Made by a program: the position numbers and the translations under genes. Positions 55,475 to 63,146 of a stretch of DNA of 64,000 nucleotides are shown piece after piece. Position 1 is the stretch's first letter, and every line of letters begins with the position of its first letter. The notes beneath the pieces are model-generated. The model was not told the origin of the DNA. It saw only the letters and a program-made list of their open reading frames with translations, and searched no databases. Source of the DNA: Flavobacteriaceae bacterium Ga0077528 (GTDB lineage: Bacteria; Bacteroidota; Bacteroidia; Flavobacteriales; Flavobacteriaceae); the NCBI GenBank assembly GCA_001464475.1, contig LNDX01000008.1, forward strand, positions 56,832-120,831. The letters run 5' to 3'.

Positions 55475-56776
55475 CTATTTTAAAATGCTTAAAAGTTCAT
55501 TTTCAACATAATTAAAAGAGGAATATTTTTCTATCTGTTTTACAGAATTTTTTGAATAACTAGAATAATCTTCCTCTGAAAGATTAAGAATTTTTAAAAT
55601 CCCATTTGCTAAATCATTAGAATCTTTTAATACTGCTTTATATCCATTAAAATCATCAATAACCATATTTGTAACTATTCCCATATCAAATCCTACAACA
55701 GGAGTTCCACATGCTAATGCTTCAGAAACCATCATTGGTCCTGCATCTTCAATTGATGAATTAACAAATAAATCTGTTGCTTGATATAATAGTGAGAGAA
55801 GTCTATAGTCTTTTATATAATCAATATGCTTTTTTTCAAATGGTATTCCAGAGAAATCATCAGAAACATGTTTTGAAACAATCAAAACTTGAATTTTTTC
55901 TCTTTTAAAATTATCTAAATTGTTATAAACTATTTTTAAAGCTTCAACCAAGTATTCAAAACCTTTGTGAGGATCTTTTGCATTATTACAACCCATCAAA
56001 ATATAAAATTTATCCTCTATTAAATCAAAAATTGATTTTGCAATTTTTCTATTTTTACTATTGAATAAATTAACATCAATCACACTATTAATATTTAAAA
56101 AACTATCTTGATTTTTATATAGTAATGATTTTTTAGCTTGATCTAATGTCCATTGTGAGCCAGTTATTATTTTGAAGTTACCTTTTTTAACATTATCACG
56201 TTTCTTTTCAAAATTTCTTTTTGCAATATTCTTATCATTACTACTGATAATAGCTGGACAACTTGATGTACAACCATTAATGTATCCCTTACAATCCCAA
56301 GCATAATGACAACCACCAGTAAAATGATTCATATCTACTGTAATATTATAAATCTGTGCATGCGTTAAATTATATAAATTTAATAAATCAGTAGAATTAA
56401 AAAAACCACTTGTCATCCCTGTAATTATTATATCTGGATTAAAACCTATTCGTTCTACTACAGAATTTGCAGAAATATTTATGGAACTCTCATCCTTACT
56501 AAAAAAATAATATTTAGAATCAAAAACACTTTTATCATTTTTCTTCAATCCTAATAAATATATGATTTTAGATACTATTCTAAAAAGTATAAACTTCTTA
56601 ACTATTTCATATTTGTACTCTTTAATAAAAATATCACTTTTGGTTTTTCTTTGAACTAGCAATACAACTTGACAGCCCATTTTAATTAATATTTGGCTTA
56701 TTCTATAAATTGCTTCATCAGCACCTGTTTTGTCGCTTGTTGATAATAACAATACTTTTTTACCTACTTTTCCCAT
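55475..56776 (-). CDS. Glycosyltransferase family 4
   Basis: 433 residues, a little long for GT4. VLLLSTSDKTGADEAIYRISQIL is the acceptor domain; ISANSVVERIGFNPDIIITGMTSGF and MNHFTGGCHYAWDCKGYINGC (with Cys residues often seen in this branch) lie in the middle. NNAKDPHKGFEYLVEAL begins the donor part and SSIEDAGPMMVSEALACG the EDx7-8E motif. Its end overlaps the Wzt start by 13 bases. A 73-base gap separates it from the GH99-like gene, the widest in this block. Donor unknown. Confidence 0.88.
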   Translation of the reverse strand: MGKVGKKVLLLSTSDKTGADEAIYRISQILIKMGCQVVLLVQRKTKSDIFIKEYKYEIVKKFILFRIVSKIIYLLGLKKNDKSVFDSKYYFFSKDESSINISANSVVERIGFNPDIIITGMTSGFFNSTDLLNLYNLTHAQIYNITVDMNHFTGGCHYAWDCKGYINGCTSSCPAIISSNDKNIAKRNFEKKRDNVKKGNFKIITGSQWTLDQAKKSLLYKNQDSFLNINSVIDVNLFNSKNRKIAKSIFDLIEDKFYILMGCNNAKDPHKGFEYLVEALKIVYNNLDNFKREKIQVLIVSKHVSDDFSGIPFEKKHIDYIKDYRLLSLLYQATDLFVNSSIEDAGPMMVSEALACGTPVVGFDMGIVTNMVIDDFNGYKAVLKDSNDLANGILKILNLSEEDYSSYSKNSVKQIEKYSSFNYVENELLSILK

Positions 56777-58014
56777 TGAATTGGTATTTTAAAAATTCCA
56801 TTTTCATAGTCACCATCTTTCAATTCCTCTTGTTCGATGTTAACGATATTTAATCCTATTTTTTTGGTAGGTAAATCTAGCAACTTAACTTTTGGTACAT
56901 CTAAAGCCAATCCTATCATATAATTATTAGCTATTAAACATTCATTAGGGATTTTCACAACCCATGTTTTAATTCCTGTAAAATCAAGTTCACGACGATT
57001 AATGAAGAAAACATTTTCGTATTTATCTAATATTGAAAAATTTAACCTTGCATTATCATTCTTGACTCTATTATTAATAGTTATATGAACATAGATATCT
57101 TTAGTAGTATAAAATTCTAAACAATTTTTTCCTTCTGCGTCTTTCAACTCAACAGATACTATTTGCGCTTCTTTTGAATTATCTTCTTCAAAAATCAGGG
57201 TAGAAGAATTATCATTATCTAAATAATTAAAAAGATATTGATCTAATGTTTCATCAATAATTCCTGATTGAATTAAACTTCCGTTTTGCAATAACATTCC
57301 TTTGTTACAAAGTGTTTTTACTGCAGATAAGTTATGACTTACAAATAAAACAGTTCGTCCTTCACCTTTACTTACATCGCCCATTTTGCCCAAACATTTT
57401 TTCTGAAATTCGGCATCTCCAACTGCTAATACTTCATCTACAATAAGTATTTCACTTTCTAAATGAGCAGCAACAGCAAAGGCTAATCTTACATACATAC
57501 CAGAAGAATATCTTTTTACTGGTGTATCAATATAGCGTTCTACTCCAGAAAAAGCTACAATTTCATCAAACTTCCTAGTAATTTCTGCACGACGCATTCC
57601 TAGAATAGCTCCATTAAGATAAATATTTTCTCTTCCTGTCATTTCTGGGTTAAATCCTGTACCTACTTCCAACAAAGAAGCAATTCTACCGTTAACTTTA
57701 AAACTTCCTGTTGTTGGTTTTGTTACTTTACTTAAAAGTTTCAATAGTGTGCTTTTTCCAGCACCATTTCTTCCAATGATACCAACAGCATCACCTTGTT
57801 GAATCTCAAAATTAATGTCTCTCAAGGACCAAACATAGTCACTATCACCAACAGAAGTTCTGTCATTGGCTTCTCCAATTTTAAGATAAGGATTTTCTTT
57901 TCCTCTAACTTTATGCCAAAATCGATTTAAATCATGAGTTATTGTACCTGTACCTACTTCTCCCAATCGATATTGTTTTGATATATTTTCTGCAATTATT
58001 GCTAATTCTTTCAT
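56764..58014 (-). CDS. wzt: Wzt-type ABC transporter ATPase, second copy
   Basis: 416 residues. Walker A GRNGAGKST is at 81-89, followed by KRYSSGMYVRLAFAVAAHLE, LIVDEVLAVGDAEFQKKC and VLFVSHNLSAVK, all intact. Residues up to about 245 match the other Wzt (22101) almost word for word, whereas the part from about 250 (IVSVELKDAEGK ... VKIPNECLIAN) differs much more. This C-terminal domain recognises the glycan end in known Wzt proteins, so the second transporter probably serves another polymer. It overlaps the GT4 gene start and follows Wzm by five bases. Confidence 0.93.
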   Translation of the reverse strand: MKELAIIAENISKQYRLGEVGTGTITHDLNRFWHKVRGKENPYLKIGEANDRTSVGDSDYVWSLRDINFEIQQGDAVGIIGRNGAGKSTLLKLLSKVTKPTTGSFKVNGRIASLLEVGTGFNPEMTGRENIYLNGAILGMRRAEITRKFDEIVAFSGVERYIDTPVKRYSSGMYVRLAFAVAAHLESEILIVDEVLAVGDAEFQKKCLGKMGDVSKGEGRTVLFVSHNLSAVKTLCNKGMLLQNGSLIQSGIIDETLDQYLFNYLDNDNSSTLIFEEDNSKEAQIVSVELKDAEGKNCLEFYTTKDIYVHITINNRVKNDNARLNFSILDKYENVFFINRRELDFTGIKTWVVKIPNECLIANNYMIGLALDVPKVKLLDLPTKKIGLNIVNIEQEELKDGDYENGIFKIPIQWEK

Positions 58015-58019
58015 AATAA

Positions 58020-58868
58020 TTAAATAGAGTCCATAAATCCTTTTTCTACTTTATTGAAGGTGATGACACCCACAAAAAGTAAAACAACAACAAACAAAGT
58101 GGTATAAATCAAACTACTTGGTTCAAAATGTCCTGAACCCAAATAACCATATCTGAAACATTCAAAAATACCAGTTAATGGGTTAGCATTTACAATCCAT
58201 CTGTATTTTTCTGGCATGGCCGAAATTGGATAAACTACCGGAGTGGCATACATATACAATTGAATTCCAAAAGCTAATAAAAAACTTAAATCTTTATACT
58301 TTGTAGTCATTGACGAAAATATCATTCCCAATCCTAAAGCAAAACCAGCCATTAGAAGAATTAAAAGTGGCGTCATTAATATCCATAAATTGGGTTGAAT
58401 TTGATTAGTAAAACTATAATAAACAACCACTGCAATAAATAATAAAAACTGAACTACAAACTTCAATAATCCAGAAAAAACAATAGACAAAGGCATGATC
58501 AATCTCGGAAAATATACTTTACCAAATATAGAAGCATTACTTTGAAACACAGAAGAAGTTTTTACTAAAGAGTCGGCAAAGTAATTCCAAATGGTAATGC
58601 CTGCTAAATAAAATGGTATTTGAGGTAAATCATCCGTTGATAATTTAGCCACTTGACCAAATAAAACCATATAAATCAATGAAGTCATTATGGGTTGCAC
58701 AAAAAACCATATTGGACCCAAAATGGTTTGCTTGTAAAAAGTGATAAAATCTCTTTTCAAAAGCATTAGTAATAAATCGCGATAATGCCAAAGCTCTTTA
58801 AAATTGACCGAGAATAAAGAAGAATCTGCTTTAATTTCCTCAGTCCACAATTGTTTATTAGTACTCAT
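58020..58868 (-). CDS. wzm: Wzm-type ABC-2 polysaccharide exporter permease, second copy
   Basis: 282 residues with six membrane segments. LWHYRDLLLMLLKRDFITFYKQTILGPIWFFVQP and NANPLTGIFECFRYGYLGSG are the Wzm landmarks, and both are shared with the copy at 23372. GQVAKLSTDDLPQIPFYLAGITIWNYF lies in the first loop. It opens the structural part of the operon, 12 bases after the winged-helix gene. With the adjacent Wzt it moves a lipid-linked glycan across the inner membrane. Confidence 0.93.
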   Translation of the reverse strand: MSTNKQLWTEEIKADSSLFSVNFKELWHYRDLLLMLLKRDFITFYKQTILGPIWFFVQPIMTSLIYMVLFGQVAKLSTDDLPQIPFYLAGITIWNYFADSLVKTSSVFQSNASIFGKVYFPRLIMPLSIVFSGLLKFVVQFLLFIAVVVYYSFTNQIQPNLWILMTPLLILLMAGFALGLGMIFSSMTTKYKDLSFLLAFGIQLYMYATPVVYPISAMPEKYRWIVNANPLTGIFECFRYGYLGSGHFEPSSLIYTTLFVVVLLFVGVITFNKVEKGFMDSI

Positions 58869-58880
58869 ATTTTAATAAAA

Positions 58881-59393
58881 TTAGCATTCAAAATTTTCAT
58901 AAATAATCAAGCCACTTTCTGAAGGAAAATCTTGCAAAGTGAAGATCACTTTACGTTTTATTTCATCTTCAATTTTCAAAGCCAATTGGTCAATATAATC
59001 AGCATTCAATTGTTTACCAACAATCAAAACCTCAATTACACCAGAATCTATACCATTAGCATAATCACCTAAGACAACTATTTGTTGTACTTTTCCCATT
59101 CGAGCCAAAATCATGTCAATAATAGCATCCAAACCTAGATGTTTGTATACAATTTGTTGCAAGGTTTTAAATAAGGGATGTTTGATATTGGCTTTATAGG
59201 AAACCCTATTCTGAGCCGCTTTCTTTTCTAGATAGCCAGCTTCAGAAAGGTTGTTCAATTCCTTTCTTATGGCATTAGTAGATTCATTCATCTCTTCTGC
59301 CAAGCCACGTAAATGACCATTATTAGCCGCATTGATAAAGAACTTTACCAAGATACGAATACGTGTTTTAGAAGTAATAAGAGTTTCTAACAT
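58881..59393 (-). CDS. Winged-helix transcription regulator with degenerate nucleotidyltransferase-like domain
   Basis: 170 residues, soluble. Residues 1-70 form a winged helix-turn-helix of the ArsR/HxlR kind (TRIRILVKFFINAANNGHLRGLAEEM then STNAIRKELNNLSEAGYLEKK, the recognition helix). Residues 100-160 resemble the MNT/nucleotidyltransferase fold (IVVLGDYANGIDSGVIEVLIVG) but lack the GSxxxG...DxD catalytic acids, so it should not act as a transferase. It heads the long glycan operon and its own promoter copy at 59397-59435 contains an inverted repeat, suggesting autoregulation. This is inference; binding has not been shown. Confidence 0.72.
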   Translation of the reverse strand: MLETLITSKTRIRILVKFFINAANNGHLRGLAEEMNESTNAIRKELNNLSEAGYLEKKAAQNRVSYKANIKHPLFKTLQQIVYKHLGLDAIIDMILARMGKVQQIVVLGDYANGIDSGVIEVLIVGKQLNADYIDQLALKIEDEIKRKVIFTLQDFPSESGLIIYENFEC

Positions 59394-59396
59394 AAT

Positions 59397-59435
59397 CAGT
59401 TATACTAATAATGAGTAACAAAAGTACTCGTTTAT
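59397..59435 (-). promoter_or_regulatory. Promoter/operator element copy 1, upstream of the winged-helix gene
   Basis: A 39-base element, 34 of 39 bases the same as the element at 62583-62621. On the minus strand its centre GAGTACTTTTGTTACTC (59413-59429) is an inverted repeat GAGTA-N7-TACTC that encloses the -7 box TACTTTTG (plus-strand CAAAAGTA, 59419-59426). No TTTG at -33 is visible at the expected distance here. The regulator start lies only four bases downstream of the element. Confidence 0.6.
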
Positions 59436-59442
59436 ATATATC

Positions 59443-60573
59443 CTATTTAACTTTATGTGAAATTAAATCTGAAATAGCATTTACCTGTTCTATCTCTAAC
59501 TCAAAAAACAAAGGTAAACGCAACAGACAATCGGTAAACTTATCGGATTGTTCTAAGCTCCTACCATCATGTTTTGCTTGGTAATAATCACTTGAATGCA
59601 AAGAAATATAATGAAAAACTGCATGATATCCTTTTTCTTTCAAACTCGCTATAATAGCAGTTCTGTGCTCAATATCTTTTGCGGTAACATAAAACATGTG
59701 ACCATTATTGGTAGCATAATCTGGAACTTGTGGCAAAATAACATTGGATTGCGTTTTTAATCCATCAAAATAAGCATTCCAAAGCAACTTTCTTTTGGTT
59801 TGAATCACGTCTATATTTTCAATCTGAGCCCAAAGAAAAGCGGCAATAACTTCAGAAGGTAAAAAAGAAGAACCAGTATCTACCCAACCATATTTATTGA
59901 CTTCACCTCTAAAAAATTCGGCTCTATTAGTTCCTTTTTCCCAAATAATTTCGGCTCTATTAATAAAGCGTTCGTCATTAATAGTCAACATTCCTCCTTC
60001 TCCAGAAACAATATTTTTAGTCTCATGAAAAGAAAAAGCGGCCATATGACCTATGCTTCCCAAAGCTCTTTTAACACCGTCTTTACCTACATAAAAACTA
60101 TCAATGGCTTGTGCAGCATCTTCTATAACAAGTAAGTTATACTTTGCAGCCAGCTCCATAATTTTATCCATATCACAAGCTACACCAGCGTAGTGAACAG
60201 GAACTATTGCTTTTGTTTTATCTGTAATTAACGCTTCAATTTTATCAGCATCAATATTGGGATTATCAGCATAAGAATCAGCAAAAACGATGGTAGCACC
60301 TTGTCTAACAAAAGCTATGGCTGTAGAAACAAACGTAAAACTTGGCACTATAACTTCATCACCAGGTCCAATGTTAGCTAACATAGCACTCATTTCTAAT
60401 GCATCTGTGCAAGAAGTTGTCAATAGTGCTTTTTTAAAACCATAATGACTTTCAAAAAAAGTCTGGCATTTTTGAGTATATTTTCCGTTACCAGAAATTT
60501 TACCAGAATTAACAGCATCATAGATATAATGAGTTTCTTTTCCGGTTAAGTAGGGTTTATTGAATGGAATCAT
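59443..60573 (-). CDS. wecE: WecE-type dTDP-4-amino-4,6-dideoxygalactose transaminase
   Basis: 376 residues of the DegT/DnrJ/EryC1/StrS family. MIPFNKPYLTGKETHYI is the WecE/RffA-type start; LLTTSCTDALEMSAML holds the PLP phosphate site and FHETKNIVSGEGGML holds Lys186 that binds PLP. VIEDAAQAIDSFYVG gives Asp151. It converts dTDP-4-keto-6-deoxyglucose to the 4-amino sugar in enterobacterial common antigen and related glycans. The dTDP-sugar genes are not in the window. The stop is 37 bases after HTTM in transcript order; the promoter element copy 1 follows the stop. Confidence 0.85.
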   Translation of the reverse strand: MIPFNKPYLTGKETHYIYDAVNSGKISGNGKYTQKCQTFFESHYGFKKALLTTSCTDALEMSAMLANIGPGDEVIVPSFTFVSTAIAFVRQGATIVFADSYADNPNIDADKIEALITDKTKAIVPVHYAGVACDMDKIMELAAKYNLLVIEDAAQAIDSFYVGKDGVKRALGSIGHMAAFSFHETKNIVSGEGGMLTINDERFINRAEIIWEKGTNRAEFFRGEVNKYGWVDTGSSFLPSEVIAAFLWAQIENIDVIQTKRKLLWNAYFDGLKTQSNVILPQVPDYATNNGHMFYVTAKDIEHRTAIIASLKEKGYHAVFHYISLHSSDYYQAKHDGRSLEQSDKFTDCLLRLPLFFELEIEQVNAISDLISHKVK

Positions 60574-60610
60574 ATTTATATTTTAAAAGGTAGTCTTCTT
60601 CTATTAATTT

Positions 60611-62503
60611 TTACAAACTTTCAATATCTTTTATTTGCGAGGAGAATTGATTGTCTTTCCATTGAACAAATCCACCATCAATCCATGGCTTTGCGATTTG
60701 CTTATTTAGAAAGTCTTTTTCCCAACCTTTAGGAGCATCTATTTTTTTTACTTTTATTAAAAAAGTAGCGTTCTTTAAATCTATACCATTTTTAATAGCC
60801 CAAAAAGCGGTAAAATCTCGAACACCACTATCAAGTACTTTTAAGTCTATATTGGGATTATTCATACTAAACGAAACTTTTCTCCAATTTGTTCCATAGT
60901 TATAGTAGGAAGGTTGACCATTTTTATCAATTAACGGCAACCAAAATTCTTCTTTGGTAACTTCGTTTTTATATAGTACAGCAATAATATGTGAATAACC
61001 TTTATAATGAATATCGTCAATAAATACATTATGTGAAGTTAATCCTAATAAGGGTTTTGTTATAGAAATTAAATTATTATTAAATACTGAAAAATAGCTG
61101 TGTATTTTACTGTTTTTAAATCCGATGGAAGCGTATAATTTGTTGCATATCGGACTGTTTAATATGATAATTAACTGAGCAAATGATAGCGAATAGATTA
61201 ACCATTTAAATAAACTAAATTTCAAATCATTAACAGTATAGTTTTGTAATAATTTGATTTTAGAATCATTAGGAATTTCTGGTGGATTATAGCCACAATT
61301 TTCCTCTGTACAACGTTCATTAGTTCTATTTAAGGCAACATAAGCATACACTTTTTTTGCCAAATGATAAATACCTGGAATTCGCAATAATAATGAAATT
61401 GGATACAGATAAAATATTCTTTTAAGAACTTCAATATAAGTGTCAACTCCTGAAAAAACGGTTCCTTTTAAATTAACACTGTGTATATCATCCAACAAAG
61501 TATTTCGGTCTATATCTTTTAAACTAGCTTCTTCTGAGGCATCAAACTGAACGGTTTTGAATTCAATTTTATTAAAAAAATCAAAATGAGATATAATAAT
61601 TTTAGTTCTTACACATAATGGACATTCTGAATCATAATAAAATTTTAATGTCTTGTTGCCATTGTTAGGTTTAAAAACTTTTTGCCAAAATGAAACAGGC
61701 ACCAATAAAAGATACAATGAAATAAAAGTCAATGCAAACCAAGGAATTGGAAAAGTAATTAAGATTCCTAAGTGAAGTCCAATTCCAATTATCAATAGTA
61801 CTATTCTATATTTTTTTCTAAAAAATAAAAATATAAATAGTGCTTCAAAAATTAAAGTTAAGTAGCCCAAAAACAACATTATCATCTTGTTGTTTAAAAC
61901 AAATGTAAAGTTATTGTGCACCATCATTGGAAACGAGCTAGGCATCCACATTCCTAATCCTTGCAACCAACTATTTGCTGTTAACTTAACAAAAATGGAA
62001 TCAAAATAAACCAATCCAATTGCAACAAATACTGGTAAAAAGTAATGCAATTGTTTTACTTTTTTAGAAGGATTATATTGAAAAGTAGTATTAGAATATT
62101 TTAATTTCTGTAGCAAACGATCTATAGAAAAACATTGACTAATTGGAAGAAATATAAGTATAAAGTTTACGCCCATATAAGCGTAAAAAACATGATATTC
62201 ATAAGAGCCAATACTACCAATTAGTATCAAACTCATCATGTAATTAACAATTGAAAAAAATCTGGTGAAAGCACCAAATAAAATAAAAAATACAGATAAA
62301 AACCAAATACCTATGGGAATTGCAAAGTTTATTTCAGCCAATTCAAGGTAAGGTATTTTATCAAAAATCAAATGCCTAAAGTAAAACATTTGAGCAATTT
62401 CACACAACAATATCAAAGAATAGGCAATTCTAAAAACAGCTAATCCTGTTCCATCGATTTCCTTATCATAAGATTTCTTCAAAAAATTTGAAATAAAACT
62501 CAT
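60611..62503 (-). CDS. HTTM-type membrane protein fused to a DCC (thiol-disulfide) domain
   Basis: 630 residues. The first about 275 residues are an HTTM/VKGC-like membrane domain of about eight helices (RIAYSLILLCEIAQMFYFRH, YHVFYAYMGVNFILIFLP, WLQGLGMWMPSSF). Residues from 286 are a DCC/DUF393 domain opening FYYDSECPLCVRT, with the redox-like CPLC motif at 294-297. The last 200 residues hold another hydrophobic stretch (KWLIYSLSFAQLIIILNS) and a soluble tail. The fusion of the two is known in Bacteroidota; function is not settled, disulfide or carotenoid-type chemistry being guesses. A strong promoter is upstream. Confidence 0.75.
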   Translation of the reverse strand: MSFISNFLKKSYDKEIDGTGLAVFRIAYSLILLCEIAQMFYFRHLIFDKIPYLELAEINFAIPIGIWFLSVFFILFGAFTRFFSIVNYMMSLILIGSIGSYEYHVFYAYMGVNFILIFLPISQCFSIDRLLQKLKYSNTTFQYNPSKKVKQLHYFLPVFVAIGLVYFDSIFVKLTANSWLQGLGMWMPSSFPMMVHNNFTFVLNNKMIMLFLGYLTLIFEALFIFLFFRKKYRIVLLIIGIGLHLGILITFPIPWFALTFISLYLLLVPVSFWQKVFKPNNGNKTLKFYYDSECPLCVRTKIIISHFDFFNKIEFKTVQFDASEEASLKDIDRNTLLDDIHSVNLKGTVFSGVDTYIEVLKRIFYLYPISLLLRIPGIYHLAKKVYAYVALNRTNERCTEENCGYNPPEIPNDSKIKLLQNYTVNDLKFSLFKWLIYSLSFAQLIIILNSPICNKLYASIGFKNSKIHSYFSVFNNNLISITKPLLGLTSHNVFIDDIHYKGYSHIIAVLYKNEVTKEEFWLPLIDKNGQPSYYNYGTNWRKVSFSMNNPNIDLKVLDSGVRDFTAFWAIKNGIDLKNATFLIKVKKIDAPKGWEKDFLNKQIAKPWIDGGFVQWKDNQFSSQIKDIESL

Positions 62504-62582
62504 CTATCTATTATCTAAATTTCATTTAATACATTAAATAAAAAACCAACTATTAAAAAACAATAAAAGTTTATATCATAGC

Positions 62583-62621
62583 AAGTTACATTAATAACGA
62601 GTAACAAAAGTACTCATTTAT
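62583..62621 (-). promoter_or_regulatory. Promoter/operator element copy 2, upstream of the HTTM gene
   Basis: 34 of 39 bases agree with copy 1 at 59397-59435. The inverted repeat GAGTA-N7-TACTC (62599-62615) encloses TACTTTTG (62605-62612 on plus as CAAAAGTA). Past the element toward the gene, ATG is followed at once by ATA TAA, so nothing is translated there; the leader to the HTTM start at 62503 is about 90 bases. Confidence 0.65.
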
Positions 62622-62635
62622 TTGAAACCACCAAA
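62605..62635 (-). promoter_or_regulatory. Bacteroidota sigma-ABfr-type promoter for the HTTM-wecE unit
   Basis: On the minus strand TTTG (62632-62635) and TACTTTTG (62605-62612) are 19 bases apart, the classic TTTG-N19-TAnnTTTG arrangement. This is the best promoter match seen in the window. The -7 box lies in the inverted repeat described at 62583-62621, so a regulator bound there would cover the promoter. Confidence 0.7.
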
Positions 62636-62707
62636 TTATTATATTGTAAATAAGCAAAGTTGAGTCATGAGTACCTAGTTAAAAACAAATTATCTTCATA
62701 AAGCATT

Positions 62708-62739
62708 CTCCTCCTCTGGAGGAGTGTCCGAAGGACGAG
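62708..62739. repeat. Double hairpin at the left edge of the heptad repeat field
   Basis: CTCCTCCTCTGGAGGAG (62708-62724) is a perfect 7-bp stem with a 3-base loop and GTCCGAAGGAC (62726-62736) is a 4-bp stem with a 3-base loop, followed by GAG and a TTTT run. The second hairpin recurs as GTCCAAAGGAC-GAG at 63130-63143. This GC-rich block in AT-rich surroundings looks like a dispersed flavobacterial intergenic repeat. Confidence 0.6.
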
Positions 62740-62766
62740 GTGGCTTTTAAACTACTAAGCAAAAAA

Positions 62767-63076
62767 CAGATAATAGATAGCAGATAATAGATAGCAGATA
62801 ATAGATAGCAGATAATAGATAGCAGATAATAGATAGCAGATAATAGATAGCAGATAATAGATAATAGATAGCAGATAATAGATAGCAGATAATAGATAGC
62901 AGATAATAGATAGCAGATAATAGATAGCAGATGACAGATAGCAGATGACAGATAGCAGATAACAGGCAACAGAAAACTGAACACTGAACACTAAACACTG
63001 AATACTGAACACTGAACACTGAACACTAAACACTAAACACTGAACACTGAACACTGAATACTGAACACTGAGCCTG
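62767..63076. repeat. Tandem heptanucleotide-phased repeat field, block 1
   Basis: About 14 copies of the 14-base unit CAGATAATAGATAG run from 62767 to about 62965; the unit is itself two related 7-mers (CAGATAA, TAGATAG). Without losing the 7-base phase, the sequence passes through CAGATGA, CAGATAA, CAGGCAA, CAGAAAA into CTGAACA/CTAAACA/CTGAATA repeats up to about 63070. Long open frames across it (leucine-rich in three frames on the minus strand) are by-products of the repeat. No spacer pattern, so not CRISPR. Location: between the HTTM unit and the T9SS gene. Confidence 0.9.
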
Positions 63077-63083
63077 TCGAAGT

Positions 63084-63114
63084 GAAAAAGCCCTTCCGTT
63101 TCCGAAAGAGCTTT
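63084..63114 (-). terminator. Rho-independent terminator of the T9SS-cargo gene
   Basis: On the minus strand AAAGCTCTTTC pairs with GGAAGGGCTTT as an 11-bp stem, counting G-U pairs, with a GGAAAC loop, followed by a T-run (TTTTTC). It lies about 145 bases downstream of the stop of the gene ending at 63259, with heptad repeat block 2 in between. Confidence 0.65.
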
Positions 63115-63129
63115 CCCTAATTATTCCGA

Positions 63130-63143
63130 GTCCAAAGGACGAG
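63130..63143. repeat. Hairpin repeat GTCC-AAA-GGACGAG
   Basis: GTCCAAAGGAC followed by GAG, the same as the motif at 62726-62739 except for one loop base. It lies between repeat block 1 plus terminator and block 2. Confidence 0.5.
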
Positions 63144-63146
63144 TTA

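Noticed and set aside
62679..63054. Three overlapping open frames of about 90-100 residues on the minus strand, rich in Leu, Ile, Tyr and Cys
   Set aside because: They exist only because the 14-base repeat has no stop in several frames; their sequences are periodic and match no real protein.
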